From an uncultured Paracoccaceae bacterium (GTDB lineage: Bacteria > Pseudomonadota > Alphaproteobacteria > Rhodobacterales > Rhodobacteraceae): a stretch of 64,000 bases of DNA. The stretch is from contig CANNCO010000001.1 of NCBI GenBank assembly GCA_947503175.1, forward strand, positions 992,001 through 1,056,000. Direction: 5' to 3'. This document shows positions 24,562-33,940 of the stretch, one piece after another; position 1 is the stretch's first letter, and each line of letters starts with the position of its first letter. The position numbers and the translations under genes are program-made. The notes under the pieces are model-generated. The model was not told where the DNA came from and did not search any database. It worked only from the letters and a program-made list of their open reading frames with translations.

Positions 24562-25943
24562 TGGACCATGACGATCTGGCGTATTGGTCCAAGCGTGCCG
24601 CCGACTGGGCGCGGGACTATCATCGGACCCTGCGTGACAGGCCCGTGCGTGCGCAGGTCAGGATCGGCGAGACGGCGGCGAAACTGCCCGCCCACGCCCC
24701 GGAAACGCCCGATCCGGTGGAGGCGATTTTCGACGATTTCTGCCGGATCGTGCCCGATGCGATGACCCATTGGCAGCATCCGCGGTTCTTTGCGTATTTT
24801 CCGGCCAATGCCGCGCCTGCCTCGATGCTGGCAGAGCAACTGGCCAATGCCATCGCGGCGCAGGGGATGCTGTGGCAGACGGCCCCGGCGGCAAACGAGA
24901 TCGAAGGCGTGATGATCGGCTGGCTGCGTCAGGCGCTGGGTCTTGCGAGGCATTTCACAGGCACGATCCATGACAGTGCGACGACGGCGACGCTTGCGGC
25001 AGTGCTGACGATGCGCGAGCGGGCGTTGGGCTGGGCAGGGAATGAGAGCGGTCTGGCCGGGCAGCCCGTGTTGCGGCTCTATGCCAGCGATCAGGGGCAT
25101 TCTTCCATCGACAAGGCCGCGCGGATCGCGGGAATCGGGCAGGCAAACCTGGTGAAAGTGCCGGTGGATGACACGCTGGCGTTGAGGCCAGATGCGCTGG
25201 ACGCGCTGATCCGGGCCGATCTGGCGGCAGGGTTGCGCCCCGCCGGTGTCATCCTGTCGGTCGGCGGGACATCGGTTGGGGGAACGGACCGTATCGCCGA
25301 AAGCATCGCCGTGGCAAAGTCCCACGATCTGCCGGTTCATGTGGATGCGGCATGGGCCGGATCGGCCATGATATGTCCGGAATTCAGGATGTTATGGGAC
25401 GGGGTTGATAAGGCCGACAGCATCGTCTTCAACCCGCATAAGTGGCTGGGCGCGCAGTTCGATTGTGCGGTGCAGTTCCTCGCCGATCCGCGCGATCAGA
25501 TCCGAACGCTGGGGTTGCGGCCCGACTACCTTGCCACATCGGGCGAGGATCGCCCGACGGATTATCAGGAATGGACGGTTCCGCTGGGACGCCGGTTTCG
25601 GGCGCTCAAGCTATGGTTAGTCATGCGGGCCTACGGGCTTGACGGCCTGCGCAGCCGGATCAGGAACCATGTGAACTGGGCCGTCGAACTCTCGGAAGTC
25701 ATTGGCGGAATGGATGGGTTGCGCATCACGACACCGCCGATGCTGTCGCTGTTCACCTTCGCCGCCGAGGATGATGCCCGCACAACCGCGCTTCTGGACA
25801 CGATCAATGATGACGGGCGGGTGTATCTGACCCCGACGCGCCATGCCGGTGGGCAGGTGATCCGGGTACAGGTCGGACAGTTCGATTGCACGCGTGACGA
25901 TGTGATGATGGTGGCCGACGTTCTGCGCGACCTGCGTGCCTGA
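24561..25943 (+). CDS. PLP-dependent decarboxylase (aromatic-L-amino-acid / group II)
   Basis: 460 residues. PLP contacts are visible in HWQHPRFFAYFPANAAPASM, DHGHS-like YASDQGHSSIDKAARIAG and VHVDAAWAGSAMICPEFRM; the Schiff-base lysine is Lys294 in NPHKWLGAQFDCA. Group II decarboxylases turn aromatic amino acids or related substrates into amines. It overlaps the aminotransferase stop by one base. Whether the two act in one path is inference. Confidence 0.92.
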   Translation: MDHDDLAYWSKRAADWARDYHRTLRDRPVRAQVRIGETAAKLPAHAPETPDPVEAIFDDFCRIVPDAMTHWQHPRFFAYFPANAAPASMLAEQLANAIAAQGMLWQTAPAANEIEGVMIGWLRQALGLARHFTGTIHDSATTATLAAVLTMRERALGWAGNESGLAGQPVLRLYASDQGHSSIDKAARIAGIGQANLVKVPVDDTLALRPDALDALIRADLAAGLRPAGVILSVGGTSVGGTDRIAESIAVAKSHDLPVHVDAAWAGSAMICPEFRMLWDGVDKADSIVFNPHKWLGAQFDCAVQFLADPRDQIRTLGLRPDYLATSGEDRPTDYQEWTVPLGRRFRALKLWLVMRAYGLDGLRSRIRNHVNWAVELSEVIGGMDGLRITTPPMLSLFTFAAEDDARTTALLDTINDDGRVYLTPTRHAGGQVIRVQVGQFDCTRDDVMMVADVLRDLRA

Positions 25944-26055
25944 GACGTCCCGCCTTGAACAAGAATTGCCTGTTTGCGGCCTTTCGGCTGCGCCACAGAC
26001 GCGAAAAGAGATCAGAGTGTATCAGATCAAAGGCGGGACGCTTTAGAACCGCAGG

Positions 26056-26568
26056 TTAGAACCGCAGGCCGGCACGGAAGGACAGGCCGGTCAGGTTCAA
26101 TCCGCGACCCGACGATCCGATCTCACCGAAATGCTCATGCGTCAGTTCGATCCCGACCGAGCGCCCGTCACCCAGGTCGATCTCTCCCCCCGCGCCGATC
26201 ATCCCGCCACGCGCATTGCCCAGACCGCTATCGAGCATTGAGACCCCGCCCAGGCCGTATAGCAATGTGTCACCGGCCCTGCCGCCTGCGCGCAGCTTGA
26301 GGCGGGCCAGACTGTCCACACGCTGATCCGTTCCATCCAGACGCCGGTCGGTCGCATCGAGTTCGAGTTCGACGCCCAGAACGAGCGGCGCGCCCGGAGA
26401 TGCGCTATAGCCGAGATGGAGTCCGACCGTGCCAGCATCGCCATCCCCCAACAGGTAACCGGCCTGACCGCCCAGATACGCGCCGGTGAAAGCGCCGTCT
26501 TGCGTGTCGGCAGAGCCTTGAGCCGCAAGGGCAAACGAGAACAGACAGACCAGAAAGCAGCAGCGCAT
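26056..26568 (-). CDS. Small outer-membrane beta-barrel protein
   Basis: 170 residues. MRCCFLVCLFSFALAAQGSA is a signal peptide; the rest alternates hydrophobic and polar residues in short strands (YLGGQAGYLLGDGDAGTVGL, LKLRAGGRAGDTLLYGLGGV) and ends in Phe (SFRAGLRF), the usual C-terminal signal for barrel assembly. It resembles OmpA/porin-type 8-strand barrels. A 13-bp direct duplication (TTAGAACCGCAGG on the plus strand) spans its stop codon. Confidence 0.8.
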   Translation of the reverse strand: MRCCFLVCLFSFALAAQGSADTQDGAFTGAYLGGQAGYLLGDGDAGTVGLHLGYSASPGAPLVLGVELELDATDRRLDGTDQRVDSLARLKLRAGGRAGDTLLYGLGGVSMLDSGLGNARGGMIGAGGEIDLGDGRSVGIELTHEHFGEIGSSGRGLNLTGLSFRAGLRF

Positions 26569-26708
26569 CGGGCACCTTCAAAAAGGGGTCATGAGGTCGT
26601 CAGGTATCGGGGCCTGTTGGCAAGGGTGTGCAGAAACAGCGATGCCGGCCCGTTTGACAGCCTGCCACAGCTTCCCTACGCCAAGGTTAACGGAAGGAAA
26701 AAGTACGC

Positions 26709-27461
26709 ATGGATATCGAAAGAACCTGCGCCGTCGTGACCGGTGGCGCCTCGGGCCTTGGAGCGGCCACAGCGCGCCTGCTGCGTCAGGCGGGGGCGGC
26801 GGTGACGATCTTTGATCTCGATGCGGGCGGCGAAGACCATGCGCGCACCATCGGTGCCAGCTTTGCGAAAGTCGACGTGGCCGACGAAGCGTCGGTTGCC
26901 GACGGTCTCGACGCGGCCATGGCGGCCATGGGCCGGATCACGGCGTTGGTGAACTGCGCCGGGATCGCGACCGGGGCCAAGCTGACCGGGCGCGACGGAC
27001 CCCATGATCTGGACCTGTTCCGGCGGACGCTGGACATCAACCTGACCGGAACCTTCAACACGATGCGCCTTGCCGCCCTCCATATGGCAGGGAACGCACC
27101 CGATGCGGATGGCGCGCGGGGTGTGATCGTCAATACCGCGTCCGTCGCGGCATTCGAGGGCCAGAAGGGTCAGACGGCCTATGCTGCGTCCAAGGCCGGG
27201 ATTGCCGGTCTGTGCCTGCCTGCCGGACGCGATCTGGCGCGGGACGGGATCCGGGTGATGGCGATCGCGCCGGGAATTTTTCGCACGCCGATGCTCGAAG
27301 CGTTGGGCGAAGAGATCATGGACGGGCTGGCCCGCGATGTCCTGTGTCCGCCACGGCTGGGCGATCCGGCGGAGTTCGCGGCGACGGTGCGGTTCATCAT
27401 CGAATGCGGCTATCTGAACGGCAGCGTGATCCGGCTGGACGGCGGATTGCGAATGCCGTGA
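26709..27461 (+). CDS. Short-chain dehydrogenase (3-hydroxyacyl-CoA dehydrogenase II-like)
   Basis: 250 residues. NAD(P)-binding TGGASGLGAATARLL, an NCAGIATGAKLTGRDGPHDL stretch, a Ser in VNTASVAAFEGQKGQTAY and the catalytic YAASK. The GRDG insertion and C-terminal CPPRLGDPAEFAATVRFIIE recall the HSD17B10/type II 3-hydroxyacyl-CoA dehydrogenase branch, so a role in fatty or branched-chain acyl-CoA oxidation is likely. AAGGAAAAAGTACGC precedes the ATG. It ends directly against the ABC-F stop codon with no spare base. Confidence 0.88.
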   Translation: MDIERTCAVVTGGASGLGAATARLLRQAGAAVTIFDLDAGGEDHARTIGASFAKVDVADEASVADGLDAAMAAMGRITALVNCAGIATGAKLTGRDGPHDLDLFRRTLDINLTGTFNTMRLAALHMAGNAPDADGARGVIVNTASVAAFEGQKGQTAYAASKAGIAGLCLPAGRDLARDGIRVMAIAPGIFRTPMLEALGEEIMDGLARDVLCPPRLGDPAEFAATVRFIIECGYLNGSVIRLDGGLRMP

Positions 27462-29279
27462 TCAGGAGGCGGCCTTTTCCTCCAGCATCAACCAGTCTTC
27501 TTCGGCGGCTTCAAGGGCCTGTTGCCGTTCGGCCAACGCTTCGGTCGCCTTGCGGAACTTGACCGGTTCGCGGGTAAAGAGTTCCGGATCGGCTAGAAGT
27601 TTGGAGAGTTTCGCAATCTCGGCTTCCAGCCGTTCGATCCGTGCCGGAAGCTCTTTCAGCCGGTGTTGTTCAGTGAAACTCAGACCCCCTGAAGATTCTG
27701 GTTTCGGCTGTTGTTTCGGCCTGTCCGAACCTGCCTGTTTCGCGGTCCGCGACTTGGCGGCAGCGTCTTGGTCCTTTCGTTGCGCCATGTAGTCGGTCCA
27801 GCCGCCCGCATAGGCCGTGACACGGCCATTGCCCTCAAGCGCGACGGTCACACTCGCAACCCGGTCCAGAAAGTCACGGTCGTGGCTGACGACGATAACC
27901 GTACCGTCATAATCGCCGATCAACTCTTGCAGCAGGTCGAGCGTTTCCACGTCCAGATCGTTTGTCGGTTCATCGAGGATCAGAAGGTTCGAGGGCTGCG
28001 CCATAAGCCGCGCCAGAAGAAGCCGCGCCTTCTCGCCACCCGACAGCGAACGAACCGGCGCGCGGGCCTGTGCCTCGTGAAACAGGAACTCTTTCAGGTA
28101 GCCCACCACATGGCGCGGCTGGCCGCGCACCATCACCTGATCGGCCCGGCCCGAAACACGCATGTCGGGGCTGCCGGTCAGGCTGTCCCAAAGGGTCATA
28201 TCGGGATCGAGCGCAGCGCGGGCCTGATCGAACACCGCAAGTTCCAGGTTCGTGCCCAGCCGAACGGTGCCCGCATCGGGAGCAAGTTCGCCAGTGATGA
28301 TTTTCAGAAGCGTGGTCTTGCCCGCCCCGTTCGGGCCGACAAGGGCCAGCCGGTCGCCGCGCATCAGGCGTAGAGACACGTCCCGCAGGATCGTCTTGCC
28401 GCCGAAGCTTTTCGAGATGCCTGTCAGTTCGCTGACCAGCCGCCCGCTTTTGGGACCGCCGTCAAAGGCCATCGCCGCAGTGCCCTGACGCGCGATCATG
28501 TCGCGCCGTTCCGAGCGCAGCGCCTGAAGCGCGCGGACCCTGCCTTGATTGCGCTTGCGGCGCGCAGAGATCCCCTCGACGGCCCATTTCGCCTCGGCCT
28601 TGATCTTGCGGTCGAGCTTGTGGCGGGCAAGGTCTTCTTCCGCCCAGACCGTATCGCGCCACTCCTCGAAGGCCGCAAAGCCCTTGTCCATCCGCCGCAT
28701 CACGCCCCGGTCAAGCCAGAGCGTCGCGCGGGCCAATGCCCGCAGAAAGGCGCGGTCGTGGCTGATCAGAACGAAAGCCTGACGGGTGTCCGACAGTTCT
28801 TTCTCAAGCCAGAGCGTGGCTTCGATATCCAGATGGTTGGTGGGTTCGTCCAGCAGCATCAGATCGGGCGCCTCGGCCATCAGCCGCGCCAGCGCGGCGC
28901 GTCTGCGCTCACCGCCCGAGGCGGTCGCGGTGCTGACGGAAGGGTCGAATTTCAACCCCGTTGCCGCCGCCTCGACCCTGTAATCCTGCCCCGGCTCCAG
29001 CCCCGCCATGGCAAAATCGCCGAGGGTGGCGTGGCCGGACATATCCGGCTCCTGTTCCATGTACCCCACCGAGGTGCCCGGCGGCATAGAACGTGTGCCG
29101 TGGTCGGGGGCGACAAGGCCCGCCATCAGCTTCAGCAGTGTCGATTTTCCCGAACCGTTGCGGCCCACAAGCGCCAAACGATCACCGGGCTGCACCACCA
29201 GATCGAGCCCGTCGAACACGGGATCGCCGCCGAAGGTCAGCGAGATGCCGGAGAGTTGGAGAAGCGGGGGACGGGCCAT
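27462..29279 (-). CDS. uup: ABC-F family ATPase (Uup-like)
   Basis: 605 residues, two ATP-binding cassettes and no membrane span. First cassette: GRNGSGKST, TASGGERRRAALARLMAE, LLDEPTNHLD; second: GPNGAGKTTLLK, LSGGEKARLLLARLMAQP, ILDEPTNDLD. A linker between them and a C-terminal coiled coil (ELPARIERLEAEIAKLSKLL) fit Uup. ABC-F proteins act on the ribosome or on DNA structures rather than transport; Uup is tied to transposon excision and ribosome function. Confidence 0.88.
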   Translation of the reverse strand: MARPPLLQLSGISLTFGGDPVFDGLDLVVQPGDRLALVGRNGSGKSTLLKLMAGLVAPDHGTRSMPPGTSVGYMEQEPDMSGHATLGDFAMAGLEPGQDYRVEAAATGLKFDPSVSTATASGGERRRAALARLMAEAPDLMLLDEPTNHLDIEATLWLEKELSDTRQAFVLISHDRAFLRALARATLWLDRGVMRRMDKGFAAFEEWRDTVWAEEDLARHKLDRKIKAEAKWAVEGISARRKRNQGRVRALQALRSERRDMIARQGTAAMAFDGGPKSGRLVSELTGISKSFGGKTILRDVSLRLMRGDRLALVGPNGAGKTTLLKIITGELAPDAGTVRLGTNLELAVFDQARAALDPDMTLWDSLTGSPDMRVSGRADQVMVRGQPRHVVGYLKEFLFHEAQARAPVRSLSGGEKARLLLARLMAQPSNLLILDEPTNDLDVETLDLLQELIGDYDGTVIVVSHDRDFLDRVASVTVALEGNGRVTAYAGGWTDYMAQRKDQDAAAKSRTAKQAGSDRPKQQPKPESSGGLSFTEQHRLKELPARIERLEAEIAKLSKLLADPELFTREPVKFRKATEALAERQQALEAAEEDWLMLEEKAAS

Positions 29280-29383
29280 GGGCGGCAGGTAAGCCCGAGC
29301 CGGGGGGAGGTCAAGCGCCCTGCCCCGCCGGATCTCGGGTCACGACCGCACCGCGCGGCTCAGGCCGCGTTGCCACGGGTTCG

Positions 29384-30406
29384 CTAGACAACCCATTCGA
29401 ATGCATAGCCGGCCGCGAGCGAACCCAGGACGGCCAGGGCGAGGTAGAGCAGGAACGGCTTCGGTTTGAGCACCGGCGCGATGGCCATGGCGCCCCAGAT
29501 GCTCACGACGCCACCGGCGACGAGAAACGCCATGGCCGCGCCTTCCGACATACCATTGTCGATCAGCCCTCGTGTCAGGGGAAGCGCCGCATACCCGTCG
29601 ATATAGGCGGGCGCACCGACAAGAACCGCGGCGGGGATGGCCCACCACTGATCCTCGCCGACATAGGCCGCAAGCGCGCCCGGCGTCAGGGCGGCGTTCA
29701 ATGCGTATTCGGCGCCGAAGGCGGGGATCAAACAGATCAGGATCAGCCGCGCGGTTGCCCGGAACTGGCTGATGAATGACTGCCTGCGCGCCGCGCTTTT
29801 CCAGACTCGGGGATCGAAGGACTTGCTGTCGCCGCAGCGGGCAGCGGCGAGCTGGCGTGCCAGGCCGTTGTCCCGAAGCGCATTCAGGGCCCAGGGCCGG
29901 GTCGCGACAAAGGCCGTCACCCCGCCGCCCAGAACACCGATGCCGAATGCCGCAACGGTCTTTCCTAGGGCAAAGCTCAGGCCAAGGGTCGCGGCGGTCG
30001 TCGCCAGCATCGCAGGGTCGGTCACCGGGGAGGACAGCCAGAAGGCCATGATCGGCGCCAGCGGCACTCCCGCCGCCAGAAGACCCGCCATCATCGGCAG
30101 GACCGTTACGCCGCAAACCGGGGTGATCGCCCCTATCAGCGAGGCGGCGAGTACGGTTTGAAGCGTGCGGCCCTCGAATGCGCCCGCGATATGCCCGTCG
30201 GCGCCGCTTGCGATGATCCAGGCCGCAAGAACGATACCGGGAATGACGATCGGGGCGACGGTGACAAGGCCCCAGAACACGAACAGGGCCGCATCGACGG
30301 CATGGGCGGGCCACGCGACGACAACGGATATCAGAAGAGCAAACCCCGTGACCCAAAGCGCCAGGCGTCTGGTCGGGCGTTTTTCCATATGTGCCTGATC
30401 GGTCAT
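29384..30406 (-). CDS. Permease of the UPF0718/ArsP-like group
   Basis: 340 residues with about eight hydrophobic segments. Characteristic segments are GAITPVCGVTVLPMMAGLLA and PAYIDGYAALPLTRGLID, as found in the DUF318/ArsP-like permeases, some of which export organoarsenicals or other toxic compounds. A LysR gene is divergent across 85 bases and is the likely regulator. No cysteine pair diagnostic of arsenic handling can be claimed, so the substrate is open. Confidence 0.82.
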   Translation of the reverse strand: MTDQAHMEKRPTRRLALWVTGFALLISVVVAWPAHAVDAALFVFWGLVTVAPIVIPGIVLAAWIIASGADGHIAGAFEGRTLQTVLAASLIGAITPVCGVTVLPMMAGLLAAGVPLAPIMAFWLSSPVTDPAMLATTAATLGLSFALGKTVAAFGIGVLGGGVTAFVATRPWALNALRDNGLARQLAAARCGDSKSFDPRVWKSAARRQSFISQFRATARLILICLIPAFGAEYALNAALTPGALAAYVGEDQWWAIPAAVLVGAPAYIDGYAALPLTRGLIDNGMSEGAAMAFLVAGGVVSIWGAMAIAPVLKPKPFLLYLALAVLGSLAAGYAFEWVV

Positions 30407-30452
30407 GGCGATCCCCTTCCGGCTTGCAGGCTAGAGCCCGCCGAGGCATACA

Positions 30453-30475
30453 TGAAACGAATAGTTTGCATTTCA
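30453..30475. promoter_or_regulatory. Possible LysR binding site
   Basis: A 5-bp inverted repeat TGAAA-N13-TTTCA lies in the 85-base gap between the divergent permease and LysR genes. Dyad length and position suit a LysR recognition site, but the arms are short. Confidence 0.35.
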
Positions 30476-30491
30476 GATATCGGAATTTTGA

Positions 30492-31367
30492 ATGAATCAT
30501 CTGGACAGCGATCTGCTGCGAACCTTCATCGCCGTCGCTCAGGCGGGCAGCGTCACGGATGGGGCGGCCCTGATAAACCGGTCACAATCCGCGACCAGCA
30601 TTCAGATCAAGCGTCTGGAAACCATACTCGGAGAGCCCGTTTTCGAGCGGCACGGGCGCGGGGTGGTGCCAAGCGAAACGGGCCGGAGACTGCTTCCCAT
30701 CGCGAATGAGGTGACCGCGCGGCTTGACGCGGCCCTTCGCGATATTTCGAGGGACGCCGTGCGCGGGCGATTGCGGCTTGGCATCCCCGACGATCATGGC
30801 CGGGCCAAGCTCGCACAGATCGTGGCCGCATTCTCGCGTCTGCACCCGCAGGTCGAGCTTGATGTGACATGCGCGCTGAGCACCGGATTTCCCGGCGCAC
30901 TTGAGAAAGGCGAACTGGACCTCGCCGTCTATGAGGTGGAAACGCCCCGACCGGTCGAGGACCTGCTGTTCGAAGACCCGACATGCTGGGTGTCGTCGGC
31001 GGAACAGGATTTCTCGACCGCCCGGACCCTTCCGGTCGCCCTGTTCGATCACGCCTGCTGGTGGCGGGACGCGGCACTCGGGTCCCTTGAGGCAAGGCGA
31101 CGGCCCTACCGCATTGTCTATTCCAGCCAAAGCGTGTCAGGCGTGATCGCGGCGGTCGATGCCGGGATCGCCGTCGGGCTTGTGGGACGATCATCGGTTC
31201 ATTCAGGCCATGCCATCGTGGGCGCGGAGCTTGATCTGGGCGCGACGCCGACATCCAAGCTCGTGCTTGCGGCCAACGGCTCCGCGGACGGCGGGCCATT
31301 GATCGCGATGAAAGAGACGATCAGGGCGGCGTTCCTGTCCACCAAGGGCGGGGCGACCAGTCGGTAA
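30492..31367 (+). CDS. LysR-family transcriptional regulator
   Basis: 291 residues. Winged helix: MNHLDSDLLRTFIAVAQAGS, then INRSQSATSIQIKRLETIL; the rest is the substrate-binding domain (RLGIPDDHGRAKLAQIVAAF). Divergent from the permease gene, its probable target. Effector unknown. Confidence 0.9.
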   Translation: MNHLDSDLLRTFIAVAQAGSVTDGAALINRSQSATSIQIKRLETILGEPVFERHGRGVVPSETGRRLLPIANEVTARLDAALRDISRDAVRGRLRLGIPDDHGRAKLAQIVAAFSRLHPQVELDVTCALSTGFPGALEKGELDLAVYEVETPRPVEDLLFEDPTCWVSSAEQDFSTARTLPVALFDHACWWRDAALGSLEARRRPYRIVYSSQSVSGVIAAVDAGIAVGLVGRSSVHSGHAIVGAELDLGATPTSKLVLAANGSADGGPLIAMKETIRAAFLSTKGGATSR

Positions 31368-31420
31368 GGCGCTGCGCTCAGGTTTTGCAAGCGCCTTTTG
31401 CACCCCCGGCAAACGGCGGA

Positions 31421-32164
31421 TCACCCGCCGGCAATGGCCCGCAGGCGCGCCGCGCGCCCCGGCGGAATATCCGCAATCTCGAGCCCCGTGAACACATGCA
31501 AGGTGCCCAGATCGCGGTCGACGACGGCGTGATCGCTGACCCAACCGCCCATGGCCAGATAGGACCGCAGCAGGGGCGGCATGGTCAGCATCGCACGCTT
31601 GGCGTCCGGGGCGCGCCGCAGGCGGCGGGCAAAGCGGAACACATCAGGCGCCTTGACGCGCGGCAGCCAGCGTTTGGGCGCAAGGTGGCGGTCCCGCAGC
31701 ATCGCGAACGCATCGGCATAGGCGTCTGCGTCGACACCGTGAAACGACGCGCAGCCAAACAGCATATCCACGCCGTTTTCGTCGACGAACCGCGCCATTT
31801 CCGACCATGCAAGACGCAGGATATCCGCATCGCGCAGACCGGGCAGGATACAGAACCGGCCCATTTCGACCATCCGGCCCGGATAGTCGTGGAGACGGGA
31901 CAGTTCGTAATACTGGGCAGAATAGCTTTTCGGCAGATCCTGTCCGCAATCCAGCGGCAGAAGCCGGAAACAGCAGACAAGCCGCCCGCCGCGCACCTCT
32001 TCGATCAGGATATGGCGGCAGATGGGATCGAACGCATCGCAATCCCGTCCGTCCGGGTCCGCCGCATCGACGAATGCAAGATAGCGCAGCCGCTGGGCCG
32101 CCTTGATATCCTCGGCATTTCTCGCCAAGCGCGCGCGGTATTTCGGCTTTCTCAGCCCGACCAT
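31421..32164 (-). CDS. Acyltransferase OlsB-like (ornithine lipid synthesis)
   Basis: 247 residues from MVGLRKPKYRARLARNAEDI; AAGGAGG precedes this ATG, so the reading from 32200 is rejected. The protein has the OlsB/hemolysin-like GNAT pattern: AQRLRYLAFVDA near the N-terminus and MVEMGRFCILPGLRDADILR and FGCASFHGVDADAYADAFAM in the core. OlsB acylates ornithine with 3-hydroxyacyl-ACP to make lyso-ornithine lipid. The partner OlsA is not next to it, so the second acylation must be encoded elsewhere. Confidence 0.85.
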   Translation of the reverse strand: MVGLRKPKYRARLARNAEDIKAAQRLRYLAFVDAADPDGRDCDAFDPICRHILIEEVRGGRLVCCFRLLPLDCGQDLPKSYSAQYYELSRLHDYPGRMVEMGRFCILPGLRDADILRLAWSEMARFVDENGVDMLFGCASFHGVDADAYADAFAMLRDRHLAPKRWLPRVKAPDVFRFARRLRRAPDAKRAMLTMPPLLRSYLAMGGWVSDHAVVDRDLGTLHVFTGLEIADIPPGRAARLRAIAGG

Positions 32165-32277
32165 GCCTGCCCTCCTTTTCAGGGGTTGGAGACGGCGCAT
32201 CCTCCCCTAGATATGGTGAAAATGGTTGTTGCACACAATATGTGTCAGAGCGATGATGGCATTTCAGGAGGACGTTC

Positions 32278-32673
32278 GTGGAAAAAGTGGTGAAATCCGA
32301 TGCCGAATGGCGGGCTCAGCTTTCGGACGAGGCCTATCGCGTGACGCGCAAGCATGGCACCGAACGCGCCGGCACACACGACGATTTTCCAAAGGATGCC
32401 GGCACGTTCATGTGCACCTGCTGCGGCGCGCCCCTGTTCGATCAGGCGCATAAGTTCGAGTCGGGCACCGGATGGCCGTCCTTCTATCAGCCGCTCGATT
32501 CCGAAATGGTGGGCGAGAAGGACGATCGCAGTTTCTTCATGCGGCGGACCGAGGTGCATTGCAACCGCTGCGAGGCGCATCTTGGCCATGTCTTTCCCGA
32601 CGGGCCGCAGCCCACAGGTCTGCGGTACTGCATCAACGGCGTCGCGCTGGAGTTCGAGCCGGAGGATGGCTGA
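32278..32673 (+). CDS. msrB: Peptide-methionine (R)-S-oxide reductase
   Basis: 131 residues, GTG start behind AGGAGGACGTTC. MsrB reduces Met-R-sulfoxide in proteins. Two CxxC pairs (CTCCGA and CNRCEAHLGHVF) bind zinc, and the catalytic Cys118 lies in RYCINGVALEF. Stand-alone MsrB of normal length; it faces the OlsB-like gene. Confidence 0.95.
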   Translation: MEKVVKSDAEWRAQLSDEAYRVTRKHGTERAGTHDDFPKDAGTFMCTCCGAPLFDQAHKFESGTGWPSFYQPLDSEMVGEKDDRSFFMRRTEVHCNRCEAHLGHVFPDGPQPTGLRYCINGVALEFEPEDG

Positions 32674-32817
32674 TATCTGAGCCGTCCGGCTGTCTGCCGA
32701 CGCGCCCGTTGCGTTTTAGACGACGGGTTTCGTGCAACGGATTGCGATACCCGTTGTCGACCGACAGAAACCCCGCGCGTGATCTCGACCTGCGCGATCA
32801 CCGCGGCGGCAGAAAAC

Positions 32818-33842
32818 CTATGCCGCTGCATATGCGACGATGAACCGGACGAAATCGACGAAAAAGTGATAGCCCACGGCGTATTCAAATCCGAACCGGA
32901 TGAAGATCAGGCCCATGGGCACGCCGAAAAGCAGAGCTGACAGTCCCAACGACAGGGCGGCGGGGCTGAACACCATCTCGGCCGGAAGATGCACCAATGC
33001 ATGAACGAGGGCAGCGATCAGAAGGGCGGCCACCACCGCGCGAGCAGGACGGTCCCCGGAAGGCCCGCGCAGCAACGCAAAACGAGCGTCAGCATGAACA
33101 GGCGCGCCCATGTCTCTTCGGCGATGCCGGGAACGAGCGCCACCGCGGGCTCCCAGATCTGATCGATCCAGACATCACCGGAATGGGCGCCATGGCTCAC
33201 GTTCAGCAATGCCGCCGGAACGGCCAGAACGGAACCCGCGACAAGGCCCGCAGCCGCCCGTCCCCACGATCCGTCGACGCTGTCGACCCGCGCCAGCCCC
33301 GTGGATCGCGCCAGAAGCGCACCCCCCAGGAACAAGGGCGGAATGCATATCAGGTAAAAGGCCTGAAACCCGTCGAGGCGGCCCGCGAGATGCGACAGGG
33401 CAAGGCAGATACCGCCCAGGGCCAAAGCGACACCGACGGCCCGATGGGTTATGTCTTTGCGATGGACGGCGATCTGCCAGGCCGACAACGGCGTCAGGGC
33501 GGCCACCACAACGAGCCACGGATGGGCGGCGAATGAAATCACAAAAAGCGCAATTAGACCCCCGGTGATCGTTGCAAGCGCCCGGCCGAACCCCAGACCC
33601 GACAAGGGCAAAGGCGGCCCGGCCGGACGCGGCGGCAGGGCGGGCCGGGTGCGCCAAAGCCAGACCGCCAAAGCCGCCACGAACGCAATCGCCGCGATCT
33701 GTCCGTAGAGATCAAGCGTGGCCGGACCGGCGGTTCGCGCGGCCACCATGGCCGCACATGAGGCAAGCCAGAGGACGGCGAGCCCTGCCGGAAACGCAAG
33801 ATGTGGCAGGTTGTTCGGTCGCTTGAGCAGTTGCCACAACAC
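32818..33842 (-). pseudogene. CPBP-family intramembrane protease, frameshifted
   Basis: One CPBP (Abi/Rce1-like) gene is split between two frames. The first part (GTG 33842 to a stop at 33018) has several membrane spans and the first active-site motif LVPGIAEETWARLFMLTLVL (EExxxR). The second part, read in another frame to 32818, has the other two motifs: AALVHALVHLPAE and GYHFFVDF. The switch must lie near 33074-33082, in the tract read on the minus strand as GTTTTGCGTTGCTGC; one missing T would restore a normal protein. Either a true pseudogene or a sequencing error; without the shift the active site is cut in two. Confidence 0.7.
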
Positions 33843-33940
33843 CCTTTCGCCAAAGCTGGGCGGCAGGGACCGGCTTACCGGGGCCTTGCCAGTACCCCAC
33901 CGAACGCATGATGAGCCCGGCGGTCCTGCGCCTGCCGCGC

